A stretch of DNA of 64,000 nt from positions 1,984,001-2,048,000 of the forward strand of contig NZ_CP019449.1 of the NCBI RefSeq assembly GCF_001984035.1, written 5' to 3'. Of this stretch, positions 39,294 through 47,928 are shown piece by piece. Every line of letters starts with the position of its first letter. Position 1 is the first letter of the stretch. Below the pieces are notes generated by a model. That model had not been told where the DNA came from, did no database searches, and saw only the letters and a program-made list of their open reading frames with translations. Source of the DNA: Sphingopyxis sp. QXT-31. Lineage in GTDB: Bacteria; Pseudomonadota; Alphaproteobacteria; Sphingomonadales; Sphingomonadaceae. A program made the position numbers and the translations under genes.

Positions 39294-40513
39294 GCCTCGC
39301 CGCCGGGCGCGAGCGTCGCCCGGTGCCCGTTGATGATCGCGAGCAGGAAACCGCCGAGGATGGTTTGGATCGCAACGGTCGCGCCGGTCAGCGCGAGCAC
39401 GGTCGGCAGCACCGAGGTCAGCGCGTTGAACCCGGTCTGCGACCAGTAATAGACGAGCGCGGCGATCCCGCCGCCCGAACCGAGCAGCAGCAGCGCCCCG
39501 GCAATCAGCATCGTCTCGAGCGTCAGCCAGTCGGCGTAGCGGCGGATGACCGGGCGCAGCGTGCGATAGCCGCGGTTGACGCCGTGGAAATGCGTCGCGA
39601 GCGCCATGATCGCGGCGAGATGGCCGACGCTGACCAGGAACCCCGCGGCGATCGTCCAGCTCGCGCCGAACAGCGGTTCGCCGCCGACGATACCGAGCAG
39701 ATGCGCCAGCGCGACGAGCAGGATCAGCGCCCCGCTGCCGACGGCGAGCATCGCCGGAACGCCGAACACCCAGGTCGGCGACAGCATCAGCAGGTAACGC
39801 AAGTGCCGCCAGCCGTCGCGCCAGGGGCGGAGGTGCGGTGCGCGGTCGCGCAGGTCGACCGACAAGGTCGCCGGAACCTGCACCACCTTCATCTTCTTGA
39901 GCGACGCCTTGATCACCATCTCGCTGGCGAATTCCATGCCCTCGCCCGCGAGGCCGAGGTCGTCGAACGCGTGCCTGCGGATCGCGCGGAGCCCGCAATG
40001 CGCATCGTTGATGCCCGATCGGAAGAAGAGGTTGAGGATGCCCGTCAGCGCCGGGTTGCCGATGTGGCGGTTCTTCCACGGCATCGCGCCGGGCGCGATC
40101 CCGCCGTCGAAGCGCGACCCCATGCAGAGGTCGTGGCCTTCGATCAGCTTGCCGATCATCGCCACGCCTTCGGTGAAATTATAGCTGCCGTCGCAGTCGC
40201 CCATCAGGATATAATCGCCGTAAGCCGCGGTGCAGCCGCCGATCAGCGCCGCGCCATAGCCGCGCCGCGCGACCGGCACGACCCGCGCGCCGAGCGATTC
40301 GGCCAGCGCCTGGCTGCCGTCGGTCGACCCGTTGTCGGCGATGACAATTTCGCCGGCCAGCCCGAAGCGTTTCTCGATCTGCGCCAGCGCGTCCTTCGCA
40401 TTGGCGATGCAGTGCGGCAGGCTGATCGTCTCGTTGAGGCACGGCATGACGATCGTCACGCCGAGCGCCTGCGCCCGGTCGAAAGCCAGAACTTCGGCCC
40501 GCTGCTGATACAT
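39290..40513 (-). CDS. Family 2 glycosyltransferase, GtrB/DPM1-like with membrane C-terminus
   Basis: A 407-residue enzyme. The GT-A domain begins VTIVMPCLNETISLPHCI and has EIVIADNGSTDGSQALA and the metal-binding GDCDGSYNFTEG (DxD-like). CGLRAIRRHAFDDLGL and EMVIKASLKKMKVVQVPAT follow. The C-terminal about 150 residues carry four hydrophobic helices, as in GtrB-type polyprenyl-phosphate glycosyltransferases. It likely transfers a sugar from a nucleotide donor to undecaprenyl phosphate for later use in surface glycans, with GtrA as partner. It leads the minus-strand trio; the GFA gene is divergent. Confidence 0.9.
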   Translation of the reverse strand: MYQQRAEVLAFDRAQALGVTIVMPCLNETISLPHCIANAKDALAQIEKRFGLAGEIVIADNGSTDGSQALAESLGARVVPVARRGYGAALIGGCTAAYGDYILMGDCDGSYNFTEGVAMIGKLIEGHDLCMGSRFDGGIAPGAMPWKNRHIGNPALTGILNLFFRSGINDAHCGLRAIRRHAFDDLGLAGEGMEFASEMVIKASLKKMKVVQVPATLSVDLRDRAPHLRPWRDGWRHLRYLLMLSPTWVFGVPAMLAVGSGALILLVALAHLLGIVGGEPLFGASWTIAAGFLVSVGHLAAIMALATHFHGVNRGYRTLRPVIRRYADWLTLETMLIAGALLLLGSGGGIAALVYYWSQTGFNALTSVLPTVLALTGATVAIQTILGGFLLAIINGHRATLAPGGEA

Positions 40514-40648
40514 GGAAACTCCCCACTATCCTTGTCGATCGGGGTCTAAAGGGATGTGGTTAACAAGTGGCTAAGCGGGCAGCCGCACCGGCTGGACACG
40601 GTCCATGTTTATGTTATGTTCCCGATCCGCTTCCCGAGGAGAGAGATG

Positions 40649-41059
40649 ATGAGCGACGCCCCCACCCGCGCCACCGGCCAATGCCATTGCGGCGCGATCC
40701 GCTATTCGATGCCGACCACCGTCGTCCATCATGCGCTGTGCAACTGCTCCGACTGCCGCCGCCACGCCGGTGCACCGATCGTCGGCTGGGCGCTGGTCGG
40801 GCAGGACGAGCTCGAAGTGACGGGCACGCCCAAGATTTACGCCTCGTCGGAACATGGCCGCCGCCATTTCTGCGGCGATTGCGGCACCGGGCTCTTCTAT
40901 ACCAGCGACGCGGTGTTCCCGGGCCAGATCGACGTCCAGTCGGCGACGCTCGACGACCCCGACCTGATCCCCGCGCAGGTCCAGATCCAGACCGCCGAGC
41001 GCATCCGCTGGATGGACAATCTGGCCGACCTGCCGGCGTTCGAGCGCTATCCGGGTTAG
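40649..41059 (+). CDS. GFA-family zinc-binding protein
   Basis: A 136-residue protein of the glutathione-dependent formaldehyde-activating (GFA/CENP-V) fold. Zinc cysteines are in GQCHCGAIRY, LCNCSDCRRHAG and HFCGDCGTGLFY, a complete set of CxC, CxxC and CxxC pairs. Members are often annotated GFA, but only a few have been tested and many probably have other roles. The start is ATG 40649, with GAGGAGAG just upstream; the preceding in-frame ATG at 40646 is equally near. It is followed by a dispersed palindromic element. Confidence 0.88.
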   Translation: MSDAPTRATGQCHCGAIRYSMPTTVVHHALCNCSDCRRHAGAPIVGWALVGQDELEVTGTPKIYASSEHGRRHFCGDCGTGLFYTSDAVFPGQIDVQSATLDDPDLIPAQVQIQTAERIRWMDNLADLPAFERYPG

Positions 41060-41072
41060 AGGAGAGGCGACG

Positions 41073-41216
41073 GCTTTCGGGCGGTAGCGGACAAACCGCG
41101 CTATAAAACCCGTTCGTGTCGAGCGAAGTCGAGACACGTGAAGGCCGGCGCTTTCCAAGCGTGTCTCGACTTCGCTCGACACGAACGGAAATAGAGGACC
41201 GTCCGCTAACCACCCC
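41073..41216. repeat. 144-nt dispersed palindromic element, copy 2
   Basis: Same length and order as 23408-23551: GCTTTCGGGCGG start, inverted-repeat arms GTTCGTGTCGAGCGAAGTCG and CGACTTCGCTCGACACGAAC, and GTCCGCTAACCACCCC end. One mismatch is seen by eye (T at 41085). It sits 13 bp after the GFA stop and 27 bp before the convergent serine hydrolase stop. Confidence 0.9.
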
Positions 41217-41243
41217 GAAGCCGCCAACAAAACCGCCTCGCCC

Positions 41244-42680
41244 CTACCGCCCGTCCGCCGCAACCACCGCCGCGACCAGCTTCGCGATGTCGAGCCGGTT
41301 CTTGTCGTCGTCATAGCCCTGGCGCACGATCACCAGCCGCCGCGAGGGAATGACGACGACATATTGACCGCGGTTGCCGAAGGCGCCGAAGGCGTCGGCG
41401 GGGATGCCCTCCGACTTGTTCAGCAGCCAGAAGCCCGCGCCATAGCCGAAGGCGCCCGCGGGCTGCGGCCCGCTCGGCGTGGTGACGAAGCGCCGCCAAT
41501 TCTCGGGGGGCAGCCGCTGGCCCTGCCACATGCCGTCGTCCTGATAGAGCAACCCCAGCCGCGCGAGGTCGCGCGCGGTGGTCCAGACCTGGCTCGACAG
41601 GATATAATCGCCATCGGCATCATGCTCGGCGAAGGTGCGCGTCATGCCCAGCCGGTCGAAAAAGGCCACCGGATCGAGCGCCGGACCGCGGCGGATCATC
41701 GCCGATCTGGCATTGCGCTCGTCGAGCACCTTTTGCCGCGCCGCCTTCAGCGACTGCACCGCGAGCAAGGTGTCGTTGTTGGCATAACGATAGACGCTGC
41801 CCGGCGGGTTCAGCAGCGGCCATTGCACCGTCCACTGCCGCACCGAGGCGCCGCCCATATAGATGGCGTCGCTGCGGTTGCCCGCGGTGTCGCTGGTGAG
41901 GCCGCTCGCCATGCGCATGAGCTGTTCGGTGGTGATCGCGGCGCGCGGGTCGCCGGGCGCCTGCCACTCGGCGATCATCGCGGGCTGCGTCACGTCGATG
42001 TCGCCATCGAGCACGGCGTTGCCGATCAGCGTCGCCGCCATCGACTTGGCGACCGAAAAGGTGCGCTGCGCGGTGTGGATATCGTGGACCAGTTCGTAGT
42101 TCTCGACGACGATCTTGCCGCTCTTGACGATCAGCAATGCGCTGGTCCGGCCACCGAAACTTGCCGCATCCATCACGGCCCGTTCGTAGCGCGACGGCGC
42201 ACGCGGCATCGGCGCAAGGGCTTCCGCATCGCCGAGCGGCCATGGCCGGTCGTCCAGATTGGGTCGCCCCGGGCGATAGTCGCTCCGCTCGCGTGGCACC
42301 GCGCCGATCGGCAGCGTCACGCACCCTTCGCGGCTGTCCCACTCGGCGATGCGCGGCGGCATGTCGTCGCGATAGCGCACCGAGACTAGCTTTTTCTTCT
42401 GGTCAACCTCGGCCCTGAGTATACGGACGTCGGCCTCGATCTCCGGATAGATGCCGGTGAGTTCGTCGCGCTCGATGGCGTCCAATGGCTTGCCCGCGCC
42501 GTTCCACAGCGACGAACAGGTGAAGGCGGCGCGATAGCCCGCGGCCCAGGCGCGATTGAGGTCGGCATTGGCGTCGGCGGCCTGCGCAGGAAGCGCGACC
42601 GCGGCGAGCGCCGTGCCCAGCGTCAGCCGCCCGAGCATCGCAGAAGCCTTTACCAACCAACTGTCCAATTTTCGCATCAT
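41244..42680 (-). CDS. Exported serine hydrolase (class C beta-lactamase fold)
   Basis: A 478-residue periplasmic protein. It has a signal peptide with AMLGRLTLGTALAAVALPAQA. Residues about 35-150 form an N-terminal extension with two cysteines (FTCSSLW, REGCVTL). The penicillin-binding fold follows, with the nucleophile in TFSVAKSM (SxxK) and a YRYANNDT motif corresponding to YxN; a GQYVVVIPSRRLVIVRQG strand ends the domain. Family members include class C beta-lactamases, D-aminopeptidases and esterases; the substrate cannot be inferred. The start at 42680 overlaps the upstream gene stop (ATGA), so the two exported proteins are coupled. Confidence 0.85.
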   Translation of the reverse strand: MMRKLDSWLVKASAMLGRLTLGTALAAVALPAQAADANADLNRAWAAGYRAAFTCSSLWNGAGKPLDAIERDELTGIYPEIEADVRILRAEVDQKKKLVSVRYRDDMPPRIAEWDSREGCVTLPIGAVPRERSDYRPGRPNLDDRPWPLGDAEALAPMPRAPSRYERAVMDAASFGGRTSALLIVKSGKIVVENYELVHDIHTAQRTFSVAKSMAATLIGNAVLDGDIDVTQPAMIAEWQAPGDPRAAITTEQLMRMASGLTSDTAGNRSDAIYMGGASVRQWTVQWPLLNPPGSVYRYANNDTLLAVQSLKAARQKVLDERNARSAMIRRGPALDPVAFFDRLGMTRTFAEHDADGDYILSSQVWTTARDLARLGLLYQDDGMWQGQRLPPENWRRFVTTPSGPQPAGAFGYGAGFWLLNKSEGIPADAFGAFGNRGQYVVVIPSRRLVIVRQGYDDDKNRLDIAKLVAAVVAADGR

Positions 42681-43420
42681 TCGCCCTTCGGCGCCGGATA
42701 TTCGACGGCTTCGCCGACCGGCTGCATCGGCTGGAAGCGCACGCCGGTGAGCAGCAGCTTGCCGTCCCTGATCTCGAGATCGAACAAACCCTGCCCGCCG
42801 CGCGGGCAGCAATTGCCGTCGCCGTCGCGCGCGACCGGAATCACCGCCATCATCTCGGCAAAGATGAACTTCGCGGGGCCGCGCAGCCAATAGCCCTTGG
42901 GCAACATCTTGCTGCCGTCGTCGTACCAGCCCTCCATATCGACCTGTCCCCAAGCCGCCTTGTCGCCCTCTCCGATGAACAGCGCATCGGCGTTGCCGCC
43001 GCCGCTGCCAGCAAGCGTACCGGTCACATGGACGAGGCTGCGCGTCCCGTCGCTGGCGACGAGGTCGGGGGTGCCGATCGATCCCGAGCTTTCGGCAAAG
43101 CCTGCGAGCGCCGCCTTGCCCGTGGCATCGCGCGCTACGATGACGACCATCCAAGCGCCCGGCCCATCGCGTGGCGCAAGCGACGCCTTTTGCCAGAGCA
43201 GCGTGCCGCCGCGCTCGGGCACTTCGATCCGTCCGCTCGCCTCGACCGCGCAGCGGCCGCCGAAATCATAGAGGCAGGTGTCGGCGATCTTCGCGATCCG
43301 GTCGGGCACGAGCGCGATCTTCTTCGCGACGTCGGCACGGCTGCATTCGGTCTCGATGCTGCCGCTGCGGCAGGAGATGACGGGGGTCGTTAGGACGGCA
43401 ATCGCGAGGGTCAAAGACAT
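42677..43420 (-). CDS. Exported protein of unknown function, coupled to the serine hydrolase
   Basis: A 247-residue protein with a signal peptide (LTLAIAVLTTPVIS, cleavage near residue 16). It has several cysteines (ISCRSG, ETECSR, DTCLYD, GRCAVE, NCCPRG), suggesting disulphides. Beta-rich segments such as AWMVVIVARDATGKAALAGF and KGYWLRGPAKFIFAEMMAVIPV are visible. No family is recognised. Its stop overlaps the start of the serine hydrolase gene, so the two products probably act together in the periplasm. Confidence 0.7.
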   Translation of the reverse strand: MSLTLAIAVLTTPVISCRSGSIETECSRADVAKKIALVPDRIAKIADTCLYDFGGRCAVEASGRIEVPERGGTLLWQKASLAPRDGPGAWMVVIVARDATGKAALAGFAESSGSIGTPDLVASDGTRSLVHVTGTLAGSGGGNADALFIGEGDKAAWGQVDMEGWYDDGSKMLPKGYWLRGPAKFIFAEMMAVIPVARDGDGNCCPRGGQGLFDLEIRDGKLLLTGVRFQPMQPVGEAVEYPAPKGE

Positions 43421-43531
43421 GGTTGGTTCCCGGACGTGGAGCGACCCAATGGCAGATGGCTAAGGCGAAGCGGTTGGCGGCGCAAGCTTCGGTATGGCAG
43501 GTTGCGGGCGTTAGGTGTCATTTATAGCATC

Positions 43532-43605
43532 GTCACCCCGGACTTGATCCGGGGTCCCGCTTGGCGACGGTGAAGAGCGGGACCCCGGGTCAAGCCCGGG
43601 GTGAC
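43532..43605. repeat. Palindromic repeat, GTCACCCCGG family
   Basis: GTCACCCCGGACTTGATCCG with GGGTCCCGC on the left and GCGGGACCCCGGGTCAAG with CCCGGGGTGAC on the right form a long inverted repeat with a central loop. This is a common intergenic palindrome in alphaproteobacterial genomes. Confidence 0.8.
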
Positions 43606-43630
43606 ACAAATTGGGAAATCAACCTCTTGT

Positions 43631-43704
43631 GCTCCCCGGCGAAAGCCGGGGCTCAGATGGCTAGCCCGGCGCGCGCATCCTGGGCCCCGGCTTTCGCCGG
43701 GGAA
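43631..43704. repeat. Palindromic repeat, CCCCGGCGAAAGCCGGGG family
   Basis: CTCCCCGGCGAAAGCCGGGG (43632-43651) and CCCCGGCTTTCGCCGGGGAA (43685-43704) are both self-complementary and mutually inverted, giving a nested structure. It lies 26 bp from the previous palindrome, so two repeat families are stacked side by side. Confidence 0.8.
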
Positions 43705-43909
43705 CGGGATAGGACGAACGTCCGCTCTCCACCCCAAAACCGCCATCGTCAAAAAAGCCTTTCCTACATTATCCGGCTATGCAAGCGTCGAACCAGGCTC
43801 TTCGAATCGGTCGATAAAGGCGGTTGCTGACGTCCTGTTCGGGGGCGCAGAGGGCTGAACTTTCCTGAACTTTGGAACAAGGCAAAGGCGGCTTCCCGCC
43901 CCGAAGCGA

Positions 43910-45229
43910 TCACCCCCGCGCCTTGCGCTGTTCATCCCACCACGCGATGCGTTCGGCGATGCGCTTTTCGAAGCCGCGGTCGGTTGGGCGGTAGTAGGTC
44001 TGCGGCCCCATCTCTTCGGGCCAGTAATCGGCGCCCGAAAAGCCGCCCTCAGCATCATGGTCATATTCATAGCCCGCGCCATAGCCGAGTTCCTTCATCA
44101 GCTTGGTCGGGGCGTTGAGGATGTTCGCGGGCGGCGCGAGGCTGCCGGTGTCGCGCGCCGAGGCGAAGGCGGTCTTTTGCGCGACGTAGGCGGCGTTCGA
44201 TTTGGGCGCGGTCGCGAGATAGAGGCACGCCTGCACGATCGCGAGTTCGCCCTCGGGCGAGCCGAGGAACTGGTAGGCGTCCTTGGCGGCGAGGCATTGC
44301 ACCAGCGCCTGCGGGTCGGCGAGCCCGACGTCCTCGCTCGCGAAGCGCACGAGGCGGCGCAGCACATAGAGCGGCTCCTCGCCCGCGACGAGCATGCGCG
44401 CCATATAATAGAGCGCGGCCTGCGGATCCGAGCCGCGCAGCGCCTTGTGCAGCGCCGAAATTAGATTGTAGTGGCCGTCGCGATCCTTGTCGTAGACGGG
44501 CATGCGGCGATGGAGCAGCTGCGCCAGCGCCGCGGGATCGAGCGGCTCGGTGATGCCCGCCGCGAACAGGGTCTCGACCTGGTTGAGCAGGAAACGCCCG
44601 TCGCCGTCGGCACTCGCGGTGAGCGCCTCGCGCGCCGCATCGGTCAGCGGCAGCGGCTTGCCCACCTCGGCCTCCGCGCGATCGAGCAGGGTCGCCATCG
44701 CTTCCTCGTCGAGGCGGCGCAGCACCAGCACCTGCGCGCGGCTCAAAAGCGCCGCATTGAGCGCGAAGCTGGGATTCTCGGTCGTCGCCCCGACGAGCAC
44801 GACGGAGCCGCGCTCGACATAGGGCAGGAAGCCATCCTGCTGCGCGCGATTGAAGCGATGGATCTCGTCGACGAAAAGCAGGGTTCTTTTGCCCGCCCCC
44901 GCCATCTTCTCGGCATCGGCGAAGGCTTTCTTGAGGTCGGCGACCACCGAGAAGACCGCGGATAGCGGCGCGAAGCGCATGCCGACCGCCTCGGCGAGCA
45001 GCCGCGCGATTGTCGTCTTGCCGGTGCCAGGCGGGCCCCACAGGATCATCGACGAGAGCTGGCCCGCGGCGACCATGCGGCCGATCGCGCCGTCGGCGCC
45101 GGTCAGATGCTCCTGCCCGACGACCTCGGCGAGGGTCTTGGGGCGGAGGCGCTCGGCGAGCGGCGCGCCGGTCGCAGGCGCGCCCCCTGTGGCGGGGCCC
45201 TCCTCGTCGCCGAACAGGTCGCCGGCCAC
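43910..45229 (-). CDS. rarA: Replication-associated recombination protein RarA (MgsA)
   Basis: A 439-residue AAA+ ATPase acting at stalled replication forks with SSB. Walker A is GPPGTGKTTIARLLA (about residues 65-79), Walker B TLLFVDEIHRFNRAQQD, sensor 1 VLVGATTENPSF. The C-terminal tetramerisation region has FASEDVGLADPQAL and LGYGAGYEYDHD. The WxxEQR-like tail is typical. The start codon is GTG 45229, 3 bp after the stop of the GT gene on the same strand, so it is in an operon with that gene and corC. Confidence 0.95.
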   Translation of the reverse strand: MAGDLFGDEEGPATGGAPATGAPLAERLRPKTLAEVVGQEHLTGADGAIGRMVAAGQLSSMILWGPPGTGKTTIARLLAEAVGMRFAPLSAVFSVVADLKKAFADAEKMAGAGKRTLLFVDEIHRFNRAQQDGFLPYVERGSVVLVGATTENPSFALNAALLSRAQVLVLRRLDEEAMATLLDRAEAEVGKPLPLTDAAREALTASADGDGRFLLNQVETLFAAGITEPLDPAALAQLLHRRMPVYDKDRDGHYNLISALHKALRGSDPQAALYYMARMLVAGEEPLYVLRRLVRFASEDVGLADPQALVQCLAAKDAYQFLGSPEGELAIVQACLYLATAPKSNAAYVAQKTAFASARDTGSLAPPANILNAPTKLMKELGYGAGYEYDHDAEGGFSGADYWPEEMGPQTYYRPTDRGFEKRIAERIAWWDEQRKARG

Positions 45230-45232
45230 GCC

Positions 45233-46387
45233 CTATCCCCGCCGCTGCTTCTGCCGGATCAGCCGGATATAGGTGTCGGCGACCGCCTGGTTGATCGCGT
45301 CCCACTCGTAATTTTGGCTCTCGGCGAGCGCCGCGGCGCCGTGCGATCCGCGCAGCATATCGTCCTGGCAATAGCGCTGGAGATGGTCGGCGAAGCCGGT
45401 GATCGATCCGGGCGCGACCAGATAGCCGGTGACCCGGTCCTTGACGATGCTGGCGCTGCCCGTCGCGCGCGCCGCCACGACGGGGAGCCCGCAAGCCATG
45501 GCTTCGAGCGTGACGTTGCCGAAGGTCTCGGTCACCGAGGGATTGAAGAAGACGTCGCACGAGGCGAGCGCGCGCGCGAGGTCCTCGCCGCCCTGGAAGC
45601 CGACGAACTTGGCATCGGGCAGCCGCGATTCGAACCAGTCGCCCGCAGGACCCTCGCCGATCACCACGACCTCATGCTCGACCTTGCGGCGCTGGAGCTG
45701 GTCGATCGCGTCGGCGAATACGTCGAGCCCCTTTTCCATCACCAGCCGCCCGAGGAAGGCAATGACGGGCATATCGTCGGCGATGCCCCAGCTCCGCCGC
45801 CAGCTCATGTCGCGGCGGGAGGGGTTGAAGACCTCGCGCTCGACCCCGCGCGTCCAGATGCCGATATCATAGTTCATCCGCTGCTCGCGCAGCACCTGTG
45901 CGAAGCTCTCGGACGGCGCGATCAGCGCGTCGCATCTGCGATAGAGCTTGCGCAGCCAGGCGACGATGATCGGCTCGACGAAGGAGAGGTTGTAATAGCG
46001 GAAATAGGTTTCGAAGCGCGTGTGCACCGAACAGGCGACGGGCAGCTTGCGCCGCCGCGCCCACGCCGCTGCCTGGCGCGAGACGCGGTCGGGGCTGGAG
46101 ATGTGCATGATGTTGGGCGCGAAGGCGGTGAGGTCCTCGCGCACCCGGCTCGAGAAGTTGAGCGGAATGCGATATTCCGGCCGGTTCGGGATCGGCATCG
46201 ACGGCACGCTGACGAGGTCGCCGGTCGGCTCGAAATCGGGGTTGGCGACGGTCGGCGAATAGACGCGCACGGCGGCGCCCTTGCTGAGCAGATAGCCCAC
46301 GAGCCGGTTGAGCGCCTTGTTCGCGCCATCGACGGTCATGTTGTAATTGCCGCTGAACAGCGCGATGCGGAGGCCGGACACGTCCAT
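45233..46387 (-). CDS. Glycosyltransferase family 4, alpha-mannosyl or glucuronosyl transferase-like
   Basis: A 384-residue GT-B enzyme. The N-terminal part has RIALFSGNYNMTVDGANKALNRLVGYLL, a glycine-free variant of the usual donor-site loop. HISSPDRVSRQAAAWARRRKLPVACSVHTRFETYFRYY follows, typical of PimB/MgtA-like glycolipid glycosyltransferases. The C-terminal half has AFLGRLVMEKGLDVF, VVIGEGPA and SVTETFGNVTLEAMACGLPVVAA (E-x7-E). It probably glycosylates a membrane lipid, for example in glycosphingolipid or glycosyl-diacylglycerol synthesis; this is inference. ATG 46387 has GGAGG 4 nt upstream and is preferred to the ATG at 46423. Confidence 0.88.
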   Translation of the reverse strand: MDVSGLRIALFSGNYNMTVDGANKALNRLVGYLLSKGAAVRVYSPTVANPDFEPTGDLVSVPSMPIPNRPEYRIPLNFSSRVREDLTAFAPNIMHISSPDRVSRQAAAWARRRKLPVACSVHTRFETYFRYYNLSFVEPIIVAWLRKLYRRCDALIAPSESFAQVLREQRMNYDIGIWTRGVEREVFNPSRRDMSWRRSWGIADDMPVIAFLGRLVMEKGLDVFADAIDQLQRRKVEHEVVVIGEGPAGDWFESRLPDAKFVGFQGGEDLARALASCDVFFNPSVTETFGNVTLEAMACGLPVVAARATGSASIVKDRVTGYLVAPGSITGFADHLQRYCQDDMLRGSHGAAALAESQNYEWDAINQAVADTYIRLIRQKQRRG

Positions 46388-46425
46388 CCGGCCTCCGCTA
46401 CCCGCGTCGCCCGGCAAATTCAATC

Positions 46426-47361
46426 TCAGTCGCCCGTCTCCGACGGCGCTTCCATCTCGACGACCACCGGCGGATGCAGCCGCAGGCGATGGACGCGGCG
46501 CTCGTCGGCCTCGGTCACCTCGATGCGCCAGCCGCTGGGATGCAACAGGATTTCGCCGACTTCGGGAACGTGGCCCGCCAGCACCGCGGCGAGGCCGCCC
46601 AGCGTGTCGACATCCTCCTCGACCTCGGCGAGCCGCGGATCGATCGCTTCGCCGATATCGTCGAGTTCGGCACGCGCATCGGCGTCCCAGCAGCCGTCGT
46701 CGCCACGCGCGAAGAGCGCGGTGGGTTCGTCGTCATGCTCGTCCTCGATCTCGCCGACGATTTCCTCGACCAGATCCTCGATGGTGACGAGGCCCTCGGT
46801 CCCAGAATATTCGTCGATGACGATCGCGAGGTGTGTGCGCTGCGCGCGCATGTCGGCGAGGAGGTCGAGCACCCCCATCGATTGCGGTACGTAGAGCGGC
46901 TGGCGGATCAGATCGAGCAGCGGCGGGGGGCTGCGCTTTTCGGCGAGCACCGCGAAGACGTCCTTGACGTGGATCATGCCGACGACCTCGTCGAGGCTCT
47001 CGCGATAGACCGGCAGGCGGCTGTGCCCGGCCTCGGCAAATTGCGCGACGACCTCTTCGAAGCTCGCGCTCTCGTCGATCGCGATGATCTCGCCGCGCGG
47101 CACCGCGACGTCATCGACCGTCTGTTCGCCGAAATGCAGCAGGTTGCGCAGCATCTTGCGCTCGATCGGGGAAAGGTCGCCGACGACGCTGCTGCCGCGC
47201 CGGTCTTGGCCCTCTTCCTCGGCCTCGTCGATGACCTCTTCGATCTGCTCGCGCAGCGACGGCTCCTTGTCGCCGCCGAAGAGCAATGTCCTAAGTCCGG
47301 CCCACAGGCCGGATCTACTGTCCTCTTCCGATCGGGTCGAAGATCCCTGGTCGTCGGGCAT
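46426..47361 (-). CDS. corC: CorC/HlyC-family CBS-domain protein
   Basis: A 311-residue cytoplasmic protein. Tandem CBS domains occupy about residues 70-200 (VPRGEIIAIDESASFEEVVAQFAEAGHSRLPVY and LLDLIRQPLYVPQSMGVLDLLADMRAQRTHLAIVIDEYSGTEGLVTIEDLVEEIVGEI, read linearly). A C-terminal CorC_HlyC domain (GWRIEVTEADERRVHRLRL) follows. It is linked to cobalt/magnesium efflux with CorA-type channels; its exact role is unclear. ATG 47361 gives the usual N-terminus (PDDQGSS); an upstream ATG at 47424 overlaps ybeY. It follows ybeY by 19 bp, the conserved ybeY-corC pair. Confidence 0.92.
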   Translation of the reverse strand: MPDDQGSSTRSEEDSRSGLWAGLRTLLFGGDKEPSLREQIEEVIDEAEEEGQDRRGSSVVGDLSPIERKMLRNLLHFGEQTVDDVAVPRGEIIAIDESASFEEVVAQFAEAGHSRLPVYRESLDEVVGMIHVKDVFAVLAEKRSPPPLLDLIRQPLYVPQSMGVLDLLADMRAQRTHLAIVIDEYSGTEGLVTIEDLVEEIVGEIEDEHDDEPTALFARGDDGCWDADARAELDDIGEAIDPRLAEVEEDVDTLGGLAAVLAGHVPEVGEILLHPSGWRIEVTEADERRVHRLRLHPPVVVEMEAPSETGD

Positions 47362-47380
47362 GATGGTCTGAGTTTCCCTG

Positions 47381-47887
47381 TTAATCCAGCTCGGCATATG
47401 GATTGGCGAGGCCCAGCGATGCAAGCGCTTTCACTTCGAGCGCTTCCATCGCGTGCGCCGACGCGTCGTCCATATGGTCGTAACCGACGAGGTGCAGCGC
47501 GCCGTGGACGATCAGGTGCGTCGCATGATCCGCGAGCGAAATCCCTTTCTCGTCGGCCTCGCGCGCGCAGGTTTCGCGCGCCAGCACGATGTCGCCGAGC
47601 AATATTTCGCCGTCGTCGCTGTTGGTCAGGCCTTCGAGCAGGTCGTTCTGCACCTGCGGGAAGGACAGCACGTTGGTCGGCTTGTCCTTGCCACGGAAAT
47701 CGCGATTGAGCGTCTGCACCTCGGCATCGTCGGTCAGCCGCACGGCGACCTCGACCAGCGGCGCGGCGTCGGCGAGGCCGGCAAAAGGCGTGAGCGCGAG
47801 CGCCGCGGCGACAGCCTCGCCCGCGCGTGCTTCCCAGTCGAGCGGGTCGGGCCAGGGCGCGGCTTCAAAGGTTTCGACGGTCAGCAT
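47381..47887 (-). CDS. ybeY: Endoribonuclease YbeY
   Basis: A 168-residue zinc-dependent endoribonuclease required for 16S rRNA 3' end maturation and ribosome quality control. The metal signature is HLIVHGALHLVGYDHMDD (H-x3-H-x5-H). NRDFRGKDKPTNVLSFP is the preceding conserved loop. ATG 47887 gives the expected length. In alphaproteobacteria ybeY normally follows phoH directly; here phoH ends at 56012, 8.1 kb upstream on the same strand, so the pair has been split. ybeY now lies 41 bp after the ECF sigma gene and may depend on its transcript. Confidence 0.95.
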   Translation of the reverse strand: MLTVETFEAAPWPDPLDWEARAGEAVAAALALTPFAGLADAAPLVEVAVRLTDDAEVQTLNRDFRGKDKPTNVLSFPQVQNDLLEGLTNSDDGEILLGDIVLARETCAREADEKGISLADHATHLIVHGALHLVGYDHMDDASAHAMEALEVKALASLGLANPYAELD

Positions 47888-47928
47888 CAAGGGCGCAACT
47901 ATCGGCAAGCGCCGATGTTGCACAGCCT

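Larger units (their letters stand above)
43421..43909. other. Repeat-rich intergenic region upstream of the exported-protein pair
   Basis: 489 bp between a minus-strand gene start and the rarA stop. It contains two different palindromic repeats (43532-43605 and 43631-43704). A TTTCCTACATTATCC stretch near 43766 resembles the sequence before the HTH gene at 23588. No coding sequence is convincing; short open frames here translate the repeats. Confidence 0.6.

Noticed and set aside
41244..43154. A longer serine hydrolase starting upstream of 42680
   Set aside because: The extension overlaps the preceding exported gene and is Arg-rich, while a clear signal peptide begins at 42680.
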